Source: Moniliella sp. 'wahieum'
Taxonomy: Eukaryota; Basidiomycota; Moniliellomycetes; Moniliellales; Moniliellaceae
DNA: 64,000 nt
Direction of reading: 5' to 3'
NCBI GenBank assembly: GCA_003971905.1
Contig: RSEE01000127.1
Coordinates: forward strand, 1-64,000
In this document: piece by piece, positions 1 through 12,903 of the stretch
Layout of the letters: each line of letters starts with the position of its first letter
Numbering within the stretch: position 1 is the stretch's first letter
Position numbers and translations under genes: made by a program
Notes under the pieces: generated by a model
The model's input: the letters and a program-made list of their open reading frames with translations, nothing else
What the model was told of the DNA's origin: nothing
The model's database searches: none

Positions 1-1268
1 CGGCGTACCAGTCGGCGGACGAGCCGGAGAAGGCGCGTGGGGTGTGGGACATGCCGGCGGAGGGGTGGGGATGAAGGAGGAGGAGGAGGGGAAGGAGGAG
101 AGAAGAAGAAGAGGGCGGAAGAAGAAGAGGAGGAGGCGGGAGGAGGAAGAAGAAGAGGAGGAAGAAAAGAGGAGGATGAAGATGGGGATGAGGAGGGCAG
201 CTGGCAGGTGGGCGGTGTGCGGTGGACGAGTGGCGCGTGGGGGGCTCGGGTGTCTGAAAGTTGCAGACGACGCGCCCAGTGCAAGTTGAACGTTCAGGTG
301 ACAGCGCCGCACACTGCCCCTGTGGCTCTGGCTTTGGCCCACCGACCCCGCCGCCCAGGCGCAGGCTGTATTCATCGATCATCCCCTCTGCCACGCCCAG
401 CACCACGCTGCGTAGGTGTCTGTAGCTGCCCAACACCCCCTCCCACCCGCCTCCTCTGGCCGGCGGCTACGGCCACATGGAGCACGAGGAAGTGCTATCG
501 GACGACTCCGCTTGCTTTGTTGGAGGTAGCGCTAGGCTTCTCCTGCGCGACCCTCAGTGGATCGGTGACGCTCTCGCTTAGCCGGTCGGAAGAATTCCAC
601 TCGCAGGGCGCGCACGCCCTGCTCGCTCCATCTCCCTTCTAGCTCTCCTGTCTCTTTCCCTTCAGGCGTTGCTTGAAGACTTGGGGCTCACCACTTTGCC
701 TTCACGCCTTGTCTGACGGCTTGCAGCTGATCCATAGCATCGCGAGTGCTCCCAAGTCGCACTCTAGCAGCTTCGTCTGCTTCGCTCTGTTAACATCGAA
801 TACCAGTGCGATGGGGCTTGGATAGGAGGGGGTTACCAAAAAGGGGTCAACCAACAGTTAGCATCCTCGATCAGTGGGAATCCTTTATCCCACCTTCCAT
901 TTGGAGCATGGTGCGCGCCGGCGCTTGGACGCACTGAACATTGGGCGATGGCCAGCCGCCCAGGGCAGAGGACGAGCATCCCGCACGCTCGCTGGCGTGT
1001 GTGGGCACTGGCTCGTGCGCCGTGCCTCCCACATAGCCCAGGTCGCGCCCTCTGTCAGCCCCACCGCCCCTGGGCATGATAGATCGCATGGCGAGGCACA
1101 GGCGGCGGGCACGTGCGTGTGCTGGCCACTGCCCAACACACCGCCCCGCCCCGCACACCCACACCCACACAGCACACTCGCGTATATAACCCCCGCCCAG
1201 CCCAGCGCCTCGGCTGCGCTGGCCACTCCCCCCCCACTCCCCCCCCACCCCCCCCCCCCCCCCCCGCC
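1..1268. other. Intergenic region with purine-rich low-complexity tract
   Basis: Positions about 60-200 are a GGA/GAA-rich purine tract whose only open frames encode Glu/Arg/Lys low complexity. No domain is visible, so I do not call a gene. The rest is GC-rich, becoming almost pure C-rich from 1140 to 1268, directly before the next start codon. A TATATAA sequence lies at 1183-1189. Confidence 0.5.
1183..1189 (+). promoter_or_regulatory. TATA-like element upstream of the CBS/PB1 gene
   Basis: TATATAA sits about 80 nt upstream of the ATG at 1269, inside otherwise C-rich DNA. The position is plausible for a fungal core promoter, but no transcript evidence is available. Confidence 0.4.
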
Positions 1269-3563
1269 ATGCCCCCGCCCCACGCCTCCCGCCACCGCGC
1301 CAGCAAGAAGGAGAAGGACGAGGTGCGTGCTCCTCCGCCCGCCGCGCCTGCTCCCCCCCCTAACCCCTACCCCCGTATCTGCGCCTCTCCAGGCCATCCG
1401 CACACGCGCCCAGCTCGAGCTGCAGCGCAAGCGCCCCGCCCCCAGCCGCTTCTCCCCGCCCCCGCCCCTGCCCCCGCCTCCGCCCTCCCCCCCCCAGCCC
1501 GGCACCGTCGCCGCCCTCCAGCCCTCGGCCGCACTCACCGTCCCCGCCTACATCACCGTCGCCGACGCCAGCCAGCTGTGCGCCGCCAAGCGCGCGGACT
1601 GTGTGCTGGTCGTAGACGAGTACCAGCGTCTGATCGGCATATTTACCGCCAAGGACCTTGCGTTCCGCGTACGTTCGTCTGCCCTCCCTCTCCCTTGCGG
1701 GTGTGTGGTGGTGCTGGAACGCAGTGCTGACCGACCACTCGGTGGCGTTCCCTCCCTCCCCCCCAGGCTGTGGCCCAGACCATCGACACGCGCTCCACGC
1801 CTGTGCGCGAGATTATGACGCCCACGCCATTGGTCACGCGCGATAGCATGTCCGCCACCGAGGCGCTCAACACCATGGTCTCGCGCGGCTTCCGTCACCT
1901 GCCCGTGTGCAACGACGAGGGGGACATTGTGGGTCTGCTGGACATTGCCAGGTGTTTTACGAGGCGCTGGAGAAACTGGAGCGCGCCGATTCCAGTAGTC
2001 AAACGTTGTACCATGCCATCGAAGGCGTCCAGACCGAATGGGGTACCGCTGCCGTCGGACCTCAGACGTCCATGATGGCGTACATCCAGGCGCTGCGAGA
2101 CAAGATGGCCCTGCCGGACCTGAGCAGTTGTTTGGGTCAAGGCACTGAACCCTGCACCGTCGGCGTTCGCACTTCGGTACTTGATGCGGCGCGTATGATG
2201 AAGCAGCACCGCACTACTGCAGTGTGTGTGAAGCGTGGTCCTGACGCCAGTACGGCCCGATCGCAGGCATATTTACCTCGAAAGAGTTGTGTTGCGGGTG
2301 CTTGCAGCAGGTCTGGACCCCGCACGTGCAGCGTGGTACGGGTCATGACTCCTCACCCTGACACGGCGCCGCCCGAGATGAGCATCCAGATGGCGCTACG
2401 CAAGATGCACGACGGCCATTACCTCAACTTGCCTGTCTTGGACATGAGGCTCGCCTGGTGGGCGTGTGGATGTGCTGCGCCTGACGTGGAGGACGCTGGA
2501 GCAGATCAACGCCATGGCGGACGAGAGCGCGTCCGATGGTAATGGCAATGGCAATGGAGGACCGATGTGGAATCAGTTTTGGAACAGTTTTGGTTTGGCC
2601 TCCTATACGGGGTCGATGGGGACCACATTGGCTGATATCGATTCGATTGGTTCGCAGGACCTTGTTGTTGACCCCGAGCTTTCGGATGCACCCTTCCATC
2701 CGGAAGCAGAAGCAGGCGGGCGTCCGGGAAACTTGGCATGGGATGCTTCCCCGCCTGACAGTGTTTCGTCCGTTGCGGCCAAGCAAGCAGCCAAGGACGC
2801 CGGCTCAACGACCCACGACAGTAACTCCAAAGTCGGAGGCGCGTCGGACGAGTGCTTGGAACCCCAAACGCTGGAAGATGATGGTTCGTATCTATTTAAG
2901 TTTACCACTCCCGCAAGCGCACGCACCGCTTCCAAGCTCAGTACGACAACCTAGAGGAAGTGCGCAAAATCGTCTCGCTCAAATTGACCGAGGACGAGTT
3001 CTTTATGCCGCCCACTCCGGTGCAGAGCAACGTACCGACCAATGGACCAGACCCATGTGACTTTAAACTGGCGTACGAGGATGACGAAGGAGACGATGTG
3101 ATAATTTCCTCAGACCAAGACTTGCTGGACGCAGTCCAGCTCGCCTGCCACTTGGGCAAAGACCGTGTTACACTCCATTTTCATGGTGGCCCCACGTGGA
3201 GCGCCAGTAGTAGTAGTAGTTTCTCCGACTCACTTTGGAATCCGAATGCGTCCCAGGCCGAGATGACACCCCAAGCTCAACCACAACCCCAACCCCAACC
3301 CCAACCCCAGTCCCACAAGCGGGGGGCACAGCGCCTACCAGCAGCCCCCCGTACTCTTGTCGTTCCTACATCCACCTCATCCGACCTGTCTGTTAGGACT
3401 ATCGCCTCTGACGACCGTCCACGGCGCAAACGGTCCCGCAACCGCTCCCACGGAGGACGAACTGCTGTTTGGACTGGTCCCGAAGGACCTGGCGCTGCCC
3501 GCTGCCATTGGCTTTCTGGGCGTCACAGTACTGGTTGCTGTCACCTTGTCGCGATCATCATGA
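1269..3563 (+). CDS. CBS-domain and PB1-domain protein with C-terminal membrane anchor (Mug70-like)
   Basis: Seen: a start at 1269 gives a basic N-terminus. Introns are 1323-1392 and 1669-1766. Four CBS-type repeats follow (first near ITVADASQLCAAKRADCVLV, later ones near TPVREIMTPTPLV and VVRVMTPHPDTAP). Then come a Gly/Asn- and Ser-rich linker and a PB1 domain around 2960-3185 with the acidic AYEDDEGDDVIIS motif. The C-terminus is a hydrophobic segment (AAIGFLGVTVLVAVTL) ending at 3563. CBS pairs usually bind adenosine nucleotides, and PB1 domains mediate protein pairing. This order and the tail anchor match the fungal CBS/PB1 family that includes S. pombe Mug70. The frame breaks at least five times by single bases, for example at 1954-1958 where one T is missing in a T run and near 2920. 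I read these as assembly errors. The exact ligand is unknown. Confidence 0.8.
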
Positions 3564-4569
3564 AGAGAGGTTAATGTGGTACGCGGATAACAAGGTGCTG
3601 GTAGGCCAACAAGCTCTTTCTAACCCCCAACACCCAACACCCAACACCCAACACCCAATACGCAGCTGGGTCCCAACCCCACTCTCTCTTTTTTCTCGCC
3701 TTGTTTCCACTGGCTGTTCACCCATTTTACCAACCTACTGTCGCGTTGCCCCTTTCTCTCCTTGAGCTGACCGTTCGCTACCAGACCCTAACTTACTACT
3801 TACTACTACTGACCTACTACTCGCTTCCAACTCTGATCGTCCCTGTCTGTTGAACTCTTTACCTGTATCCTGTCTGATGCCTGCATGATGATTCAGGCTG
3901 AATTTTGTACTCCCTGCACGTCCCCTGGCCGGGGTTGAAATCTACTACTACTGTACTCTCATTACTCACTACTCCTACTCATTACTCGCCACTCGCTCAC
4001 TCTTTCGTGTCAGAGTAGTTCGTCCTGCGGCCCCATCGTTCCTTCTACTACCTCACAATCGTTCCCTGTGGCTACTTTTTTCATGGAAGGCATCAAGCAT
4101 CCAAGAGCTCGTTTTGGTGTCCGCGCATCTACAGAGCGGGAGTTGGACTTGTCGTCCATTGCGGTCGGACAAAACAGTGCAAGGTCATAGGGTCGTGGGC
4201 CAGCGTCGCGTATACACGCGTTGGTGGAGAATGGGTGCTGGAAGTACTAAGCCACCGACTGTACGTGAACGAGCTGATGTGGCACTCAGTGGTACGCACG
4301 ACTGGCAGCTGTCAGTGCCTACACAGGGTGGTTGGAGAGCGCCGAGTCAACTGCGTGATGCCCATGAGCTGCATCTATGAGGGCATGCTGCGTCTCTGAA
4401 CTTAGTACTTAGACCAATTACTAGTTACCTGAAGCTTGAAGCCCTGCATGTATTGTTTTCAGGCCGAACAAGAGGAGCTACAGGTGGTATACGGAAGAAC
4501 GAATATGCTCGTACTCTAATGCATGTCCCGACCAAGCAACCGAGTGTCCACCACAGCAGCTCTCGTGGT
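3564..4569. other. Convergent 3' intergenic region
   Basis: This lies between the 3' ends of the CBS/PB1 gene and the NRPS gene. It holds a short CAACACC-type tandem repeat near 3628-3660 and pyrimidine-rich stretches with repeated TACTACT and ACTCACT words (3790-4000), typical of 3' flanking DNA. No coding signal is supported. Confidence 0.5.
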
Positions 4570-7500
4570 CTACTCCTCCGCCACACCCTCCCATCGCCCC
4601 AGTTCATCTGCCAACGCGTCCACCAAGCCCTGCAGCTCGGCCTGGTCCATGGTGGGGTCGCTGCACACAATGCCTACCGACAGCACGCTGTGTCGAAGCG
4701 CGACATCGATCGTGACTGAAGGCTGAACCGGTGGTGCGGCATCCTCCGGCCAGTCGATCGCCGTTCGACCAGGCATGGGCGGCTGGGTAGTGTAGAATCC
4801 AGTATCGCGTCCGAGCGCATAAGGGCGAAGCAGCTCATCTTCCTGTCGTTCGGGCCCAGCGCCATGCGGAAGAAGTAGGTTGAGCGTCACGTCCGTTTGT
4901 GCTGGGGAGGTGATCTGGGCCTGTCCCAGCTGGGCATGGGCAACGAGTGCGCGTTGGATCGTGTCAAGTCCTTCTTTCTCCTTCTCCACCCCAAACGAGA
5001 GCGGGTGAGCAATGGTAGTGAACCCAGCTAGGCCATCTAGCCCCTCAAACCCACACGCCCGTCCTGAGGCTAAGAAACGCAGTGTCGGATGGGTGGTGTG
5101 GGTATGCGCAGCAAGCACTTTCCCTACCGCAAAGGTAAGTAGGTGCGCGAGTCCTACTCCGTACGCCCGACTGATCCGCTCCAACCCGCTCACATCCTCC
5201 GATAGCACACCACGCACAAGTACTTGTCCATCTGCTTGGCCTGGAGAAGAACGGCAGACCAGCGTGTCCTCTGCGCCTGCCAGCAGAGTCAAATAGGAAG
5301 ACACGGCATTGGGATCGATCGATCGCAAAGCATAGTCCACAAAGTCGGTCCAGAGCGCCGGCGGCGGAAGAGCAAGGCAGGTCGCACCACCTAAGATCGC
5401 ACTGAGTTCCCGAGCTAGCATGCGGATCGTTGGAGGGTCGTACTGCGCGTGGTGGGCAGTGAACAGGATCATGTCGCCTTGTGGGCTGGAGAGGTGCGTG
5501 AGCCGTCCGGGGGAAGAAAAAAAGTCAGTGGGAGTAGCGTTGAGGTGGAGCATCTGATCAAATGCAGCTTCAGCACGATCACGAGCTGAAGTGGTAGGTA
5601 CCACCACTCTCTCCACTGCTCGATGCCACACACCAGGCGCCAACACCACCTGAACCAACTTGTCATCTGGGGTGCGCACAAACGTGCTCCGCAACACTTG
5701 ATGCCGGTCCCGCACTGTCCTCCACGCCTTCTCCACCAGATCGGGGTCCAACTCAACCCCGCTGTCCCATACAAAGGTAGCTTCCATAAACCGGCGCTGC
5801 CGAAGCACAAACTCGTCCAGCGTCATAGCTTGACGAGGTAACGTGGGCACCACGGCCTCGACCAACTCGGCATCTAGACCAAGCACGTCTAGTGCTGCAT
5901 CCCGCTGAACCTCCTCCACCAATACCCTTTCTCCACGTACTGGAGCCTGGACCGTCCGAGTCATACGCGCCACCGTGCGCGCTGCGAGTAGATCGTGGGG
6001 TGTGATCAATAGGCCGTGGGCACGAGCTTGAAATGCAACTGCAATAGCCAACAATGAGTCGAGGCCTAGGAGAAAGAGATTGGTGCAGGAGCAAACTGTG
6101 TCCTGGGATACTTGCAGCTTGGCCGACAGGGCACTGGTCACGATTGCCCTCTCGGTGTCGGTCAAGGCCTGGCGGCCAGGACCAAGGTCGTTGGTACCCT
6201 CCACCTCAGCAGGATGCAGAGGCAGGTGCGCTAGTCCCTCGGGAACGCGCCAGCAGGACGGTGGGGATGAGAAAGAAGGTCTTCAATCGTCTTTGCTAGG
6301 TCATCCGCCGCTTCCGTCATGCACCCTTGTGGTGCACCAAGCCGGATGCGCATCCCATCAGCATCGAGCACGACCGATACGTTGATGGGATACTCTGATG
6401 CCGCTTCGGCTGTTTCGGTGGTAGGATGAGGCGCACGGGTCCACACGTCGTCATTGGCGTTGGGACGCGCTTCCGTCGCGTTGTGGAAGACAAGCAACGT
6501 ATCAAACAAATTGGCAAAGCCTGTTTGCGCACGCCACCAAGCCAATATGGCACTCAAGGGCGCATGATCATATGCTTGCGCTTGACGGAGGTGCTGCTGA
6601 AGTTGCTGCAGGCACTCTAGGTTGGACTGTACAGTCTCCAGTGCGATACGAACGGGAACTGTGTTGATCAAGGGACCAGAGACGTCCTCTACTTGCACCC
6701 CGGGTACGGAGAAAAAGCGTCCAGCTACAACTTGGCCAAAACAGACGTCCCGTCTGCCTAGGACCTTGGCCAGCACTTTGGCCCAGGCCAGCTGAGTAAC
6801 AGCTTGAAGGGACACTTGCTGGTTCTGGAAGTAAGTCGGGTTAGTACGTTGATGAAATGCTTAAGAAGGTAAGAAGGAGAACAGAAGACGTACCTTCACA
6901 TGGCCCTGAATCTCACTCAGAGGCATCGTCAGGCGACGCTCGGTTACTGTGTACCCAGTCTCTCCCGCCGCCACGACAGAGGCAGAGGAGCAACCATGGA
7001 GCGTCTGCGTCCAGTGACTGACAGCGCTCTCCGTTTGCTCGTGAAGATAGGTCGCCACAACAGAGAAGGCCGTCCGAGCGGGGATCGATTCCCCTAGATA
7101 CAAGAGACGCAGATCGCCAAAGAGAGCTGGAAGGGATACACCGTCATACAAGGCATGATGCATGGACAAGATCAAATAAGTTGCCCCTTCCTCCTCGTCC
7201 TCCATCACCCTCGCTCTCCACGGGGGGGTTGCCAACTGCTCCGGTGCCTCAAAGGAGAGGCTGTGAGGAACGTGGGAGAGCGCGCCCACAACCCGTTCCA
7301 ATTGGGGACCGGTGGGAAAGACGTGCGCCTGCCAAGTAGTGCTGAGCGAGAAACCCGTGCGTAAAATGTCCCGAGCAGCCACCAGTTGGTCCACAGCGCG
7401 ACCCAGCTGGTCTACCTTCACCTCGGGGCGCAGGCGCACAATGTGATGGTGAACATAAAGGTCGTGATTGGGAGACGCCAAGGTACCGTTCAACATACCC

Positions 7501-10500
7501 GCTTGAAGTGGGGTGCACGGATAGGAGGCAGGGACCAGCACCTCGACCGGTTGGATCTGTTTGGGTGGTTGCTTCTCGGCCAAGTGCTGGGCCAAGCCAG
7601 CCACATTAGCCGTAGAGAGGACGTCATGGGCACTGACGGCAAGGCCATGTTGCTTGCGCAGTTGGGCGGCAAAGCGTAGAGCGACAATCGAATCAATCCC
7701 TACTCGCAAAAACGGAGTGGTGAGCGTAATGAGGCTTGGATCAACTTGCGTCAAGGCCACAACCATGTCCCGAATCACCAGCTCGGTCGGGGTCATGTCT
7801 CGCTGCGCTGATTCGCACCTCCCAACGCCGGCAGTCTCAATTACTTCTGTGCGTACTAGGCACGGAGGTAGACCCAACGAGATGGTCTCACCAGCTGCAA
7901 ACTGGCCCAGCAAAAGTTCCATTCGTTCCACCACATCCCCCAATGACCCGATTGGTAGCGCATGCTTGACCACCGCCGACAAACGCAAAACTTCCCCCTC
8001 GGCCACCGCCTCGACCGCAGCAGGGGCATCAGTTTCTTCCTCGATTGCATCCACTACCCACGCACGGGCAGTCTTGTCTGCCACCGGCTGAAGGTAGCTG
8101 ACCAGGACATCTGGTAGCGAGCTGCGTTCGGCGGCAAGCCATCGACGAATGGACCGAAGTGGGGTGTGCTGGTACGCGAGCTGTGCCGAGCTTTCCACAT
8201 GAGCCGATTGCACAAGACCAAGGAAGGTATCTGATACGATGCGCGGAAGGGAGAGGGTACAGTGGTCAAACACGGTGCGACAATCTTTTCTGCTCCGGGA
8301 AGGTCGAGAGTGCGACCCCAAAGGACTTGACCCAACACTACATTGGCAGTTCCCAGTGCGGTAGCAAAGGCCGCTGCCACAGCAGCTGTCACAAGCGAAG
8401 GGACCGTCACTTGCGCCCGAGCTGCCGCTTGGACAAGGGGGGCAAGCGGCACTTGAGCCTGAACCCGCTCCAACTGGGGCAACGGTTCTGTCTCCTCCCA
8501 TGGGGACGCCGACAAATCTATCCCACCCAGGGAGGTTTTCCAAAACGCTTGTGCGTCCGTTTGGTCAACAGAGGAAATGTGCACGAGCAGGTCGACCAAA
8601 CCAGGTGGGGCACAGTCCAAGGGCTGATCGGCCAAAAGAGCAGCCAAGTCGTCCAATAACAGCGGAAGCGAATGCGCATCGTACAACGCGTGGTGGAGAT
8701 GAACCGTGATCGTGTCGTCCTCTAATACGAAGCGCCAGGGTGGCACCGTGGCAATTGAGGCCAAGAGGGCGGATGGTTGCATGTTCTGGGTGCCCTCTAC
8801 CACGTGCACCTGAGAGTCAACTTCGGTGGCCACCAGCTGGGCAATTGTGGTGTCATCAACGTGGGCAAAGGATGTGCGGAGGATGGCATGCCTCTGCGCC
8901 AACGCCGTGGCGGCAGCACGGACCCGCTGTACGTCGAGTGCGACAGAAGGGAATCGAACGGCAAAGGAGCCTAGGTAAACATCTTGCTCTGCCTGTTCGG
9001 AGGATATGAGGGAAAGAAAACCATCCCTTCTTGAAGGGGAAGACTGGGAAGAACAGTTTCCAAACGATCGCCCAAGATGGTTTGAGCGGCACGGAGATGC
9101 AACTGTTGAAACGCCTGGAGAACCCGTTGGCCTGGCTCGTTGTCCATGTCAACAGAGTGATTCTCAGCGATCTGGTAGATGCGTGGATGGGTGCGGAGGT
9201 ACGTCATAGGTACCGGCCGTCCTGCATCCCGGAGCGCCCGAGCAAGCCGGATGAGTGTCAGGCTGTCAAAGCCCAACTCAAAGATGGATGTCTCGGGTGT
9301 AACAGGGAAAGGGGAGGGCAAAAGAGCCAAAGCAATATCCGCTACCTCGCGCTCGCTTTCGTTCAACTCGCGCGAGGTAGGTTCAGCGTCGAGGGCGAAA
9401 AGTTGCTCCAGCGGCAGCTCTTTGACCCATGCCGACAGCCTACGAACGTCCGTCTTGCCCGAAATCGCGAGTAAGGTGAGATGCGATACGGGCAGAACCA
9501 AGTCAGGGACCAATAACTCGGCAAATGTTCCTCACAGTACCGTTTCGCACGAAGCGCCAATTGCCCTAGCTCCGTCTGTGCTCCCAACAAAACGGGAAGA
9601 TCTGGTGTGGCCATCGATGCCTGATCAGCCAGCAGGGTGAAGAGCAAAGGGGTGGCCAGACGCTCGTGCTTAACGATCAAGGTGGTGGCGTTGGCTTTAC
9701 CTTCGACGCCATCCAGGGCGCATTGGGATACCTCACCCGGTTCCAACCGTTGTCCTCGGATCTTGGCCTGCTCGTCCCGTCGGCCGAGGTAGTGCAGACG
9801 GCCATCCGGCATCATACGCGCAGCGTCCCCTGTGCGGTACAATCGCTGACCGTCAGGTAAGGTCAGGAAACCTGAGGGCAAGGAAGGATCACGGTTGAGG
9901 TACCCTTGAGCGACCAAGTCGCCCACGATGCACAGCTCGCCTATGCGCCCTCGTAGCACTGGCTGAACCAACGGATCGTCAAATTCAGCCACGAGTGCCG
10001 TGTTGCCAGGTAGAACGGGGCCAATGTCGCGTGTGGTTGAACGGGTGGACTCGGGCGGAAGAGCACATGATGGTTGTTTCTGTGGGTCCGTACGCATTGA
10101 GCACAGGAAGAGCGGTCAACGTATCCCGTACCCGTTCTGTCAACTTTTCCCCTCCCACGCCAATAAACACGAGCGAGAGATCTCCTGCGGGTCGACCCCG
10201 GCCTGATCTAGGAGCGATGGGACGCAGCTCAGGTGAGAGATGCGGAGAACCTGAGCGGTAGCCTTAAGGTCGCCAAGCAAAGTGGGCGGTAGCCCGTGAC
10301 GAGAGCCAAGCCAAAACGCCATGCCATAAAGGTTTGGGACAGATGCACGTCAAATGCCCGGCTGGCCAGGCCGAGGTACCGCCCTTTTCCACCCAAGGAA
10401 AGAGTGGCAGGACACTCACGCCCAAGCACTTGGGCATACGCTTCAATGAAGGTACCTAGGTTGCGCCTGCCAACCAGCACCCCCCCCTTGGGCTTTCCTG

Positions 10501-11601
10501 TTGATCCCGAGTGTACAGTACATAGGCGCCCGATTCGGGCGAGGGCGTTGGCCGCTCGGGTGAAAGCGCCTCAGGGACAAGCGGGAAAGGGTGAGAAACG
10601 TCAAGGACGGGACAGGGAACGTCGACACCCAAGACGTTATCTTCTGAAATGATGAGGGCGCAGCCGCTGTCGAGGGCCAGGTGCCGTTTGCGTTCTCCAG
10701 GAAGCTGCTCGTCGATAGGCAGATAAGCGCGACCCGTCTTGAAGATTGCAACGAGGGCAGCAGTGGAGATCAGAGTGCGGGGCATGCACAGTCCCACCGG
10801 CCCATCACCTTGAGCTAGGGCGTCAATGAGCGCAGCCAATTCGTCGGCTTTGCGTTGAGCTCCCCGTAGTCCAAGACTCTAACCTTGGCTTGGTTGATCA
10901 TCCCGTCTTCCGAGCTCGCAATGACGATGGCTTCCCATTCGGGGTGCACACTGGTCCAGTGGGAAAACCAATGCAGGGGATCATCGTGCGGGGTGTGACC
11001 TTCGGCCCACGAAGAGGAGTAGAACATAAGGGAAGGATCTTGTAGCGTAGAGTTTGTTCCTGGGCTACCGCAAGGATCTGACGCAACATGAGCTGCACGA
11101 CCGAGCTATCCATCAACATGCCTGAGCCGAGAGGACTACTTTTTCATCGCAAATGCCCAGGTCGGTACTGCCCATGGCACGTTCTGCCCGTTCCAAAGGC
11201 TGATGCAGCTGTGGGAGTGAGGCTCTCTGCAGTCGCACGATCGATCGACTGGAAAGCAGAGACGAATTGATCTCGTGGGCGTAGCGATCGCGGCAGGGGC
11301 CAAAAACGAGGCGAGGCATAGGTTGCCATCCTCGTCGATCTGGCCGAGGAGCACATGAGCATCTTTGTCCTTGTTCACTTCCACGTACTGGCCAAGACGA
11401 CAGCAAATGCCTCAATCAACGTGGACGGAGCGAATGGGGTACTGTCAACGAACCGAGTCGACAATGATTTTGTCCTCAGGTGCTTTGGTCAAGGTAAGAT
11501 CCGAGAGCGAGCTGGCCAGGCCGCGGGCGTGATGAGGTCGCTATCCTTGGCAAGGCGACTGAGCCGCTAAGCTGGTCGGGTTCGGGCTCCGCGAGCAACA
11601 T
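4570..11601 (-). CDS. Siderophore nonribosomal peptide synthetase, A-T-C-T-C-T-C
   Basis: Seen: about 2,320 residues. After a ~190-residue degenerate C-like N-terminus comes one adenylation domain (A3 near 10500, A5 NAYGPTETT near 10100, A7 RLYRTGD, A8 GRRDEQAKIRGQRLEPGEV near 9760, A10 SGKTDVRRL near 9460). Three thiolation sites follow (FELGFDSL near 9261, LRVGIDSI near 7700, LLGLDSLL near 6060). Condensation domains have HHALYDAHS (near 8690), HHALYDGVS (near 7150) and HHAQYDPPT (near 5450). An intron at 6825-6893 contains a TACTAAC branch site. Known: single-A type enzymes with repeated T-C units (Omphalotus Fso1, basidioferrin synthetase) join three acyl-hydroxyornithines. Inferred: hydroxamate siderophore synthase, in the position of Ustilago fer3. 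About ten one-base breaks split the frame. The ATG at 11601 precedes the first recognisable N-terminal sequence. Confidence 0.85.
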
Positions 11602-12835
11602 GGAACTGGAAAAAAATCTGACGTGTTAATTAACCAAGTGGCATAGCAAACAGAGGAGGAAGCGAAGGCCTCAGCCCAAGAGGTAAGACCAGAGTGGATG
11701 GCCCGCAACCAACAACGGTTGGCATACTACGCAGACGAAAACAGCTGCAGTTGCAGAGCAATAAGGTAGACGAGAAAGGGGGAGACGTATAGGTGGGTGC
11801 TTGGAAAGCAAGAGCAACAAACGCGAGCAATCAGCCGGAGTTGCGAAAGAGAAAGACAGGACATGTGACCGGGTGGCCTGGAAAGTAATAGACTGTGGGG
11901 CCAAGAGTGTTGAGCAGGCGCCAACAGCGAGGGTGAGGGCAACGGTGTGGGCGAAGCAAAAAGGGAAGAGCGACAGGTGGGGGAGGAAGTTGGTAGCGGG
12001 AGAATAGGCGCAAGAGGCGAGTTAGAAAGGAGCTAGGAACTCAATACGGGCAGTATTTGGGCGACGGTATGCAAGTTCAGGCACTGTTGGAGCTTGAAGC
12101 CTCCTTGGCGTGAAGCTTGAATGGGTTTGAGTTTTGAGAGGGGTATGCAGTATGCAGTCTGGACTAGTGAGTGCTGAGCCTCAGCGCTCACGCCGAGCAT
12201 ATGGATCCAAGGCATCCGCGCCGTCCGACGGTCGGAGATCTAGAGATGGACGCCGCAAGGCAAGGCCATGCCATGCCAAGCGTTCCTGCCGCGCCACATG
12301 TTCGCCGTCGCCGCCCTGGCTGTGTCAGGCGCCATGGCGCATCGGGCTTCAGTCGCGTCAGGCCTGCTGGAAGCTTGACGCTTGACGCTGGAAGGCTCAC
12401 AATGCGTGGTGGAGCAAAGGCAAGATCCAGACAGTGATGCACCCCACAGGCACCCACGGGGCTACTATGCAGCTATACGCCCCCCGGAATATTCAGATCC
12501 AGATTTTCCGCTGCCGCTCTGCTTCTGCGTTGCTCTACCGCCCGTGCGCCGCCCGCACGCCCTCACCCCCGCCGCCAGACCTAACCCGTAAACGGTAACC
12601 CCTCGCCCCCTGTTCGGCCGCGGGGCAGCGACGCGCACCATTCATCCATCGACATCCTTCGTCCTTCATCATTGCATCGTTCCTAAGGCCTAAGGCCTCG
12701 TTACTCAGTTGAGTATACTCACCCTCCTCGCAAGCAGCTTGCGCTTCAGCTGTTCCAAGTGGTGCCCATGCGCTGGTCCAGTGCAGATCGATGATTGATG
12801 CATTATGCATGATGCATGATATTGAATCCCGTGAA

Positions 12836-12841
12836 TGATAG
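12836..12841 (+). promoter_or_regulatory. GATA-type site (TGATAG)
   Basis: TGATAG matches the (A/T)GATA(A/G) consensus bound by fungal GATA iron repressors such as Ustilago Urbs1. It lies 60 nt from a second site in the same divergent region. A single hexamer is weak evidence; the pairing and location raise it. Confidence 0.35.
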
Positions 12842-12896
12842 GGGTCGGCCAACGCATTCCTATTGCGATGTGAGATCTTAGATCTTAGATCTGATC

Positions 12897-12903
12897 TGAT
12901 AAG
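12897..12903 (+). promoter_or_regulatory. GATA-type site (TGATAAG)
   Basis: TGATAAG, preceded by CTGATC, is a strong match to the fungal GATA-factor consensus. It lies between the divergent NRPS and hydratase genes, where Urbs1/SreA-like iron repression of siderophore genes would be expected. Binding is inferred. Confidence 0.4.

Noticed and set aside
37-642. Open frames through the purine-rich start of the window
   Set aside because: Composition-driven Glu/Arg/Lys and Pro strings. No start context, splice structure or homolog recognised.
885-1538. Long Gly-rich minus-strand open frame over the CBS/PB1 gene 5' region
   Set aside because: It is the complement of a C-rich promoter and exon. 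Its residues are Gly/Arg/Trp low complexity, with no domain.
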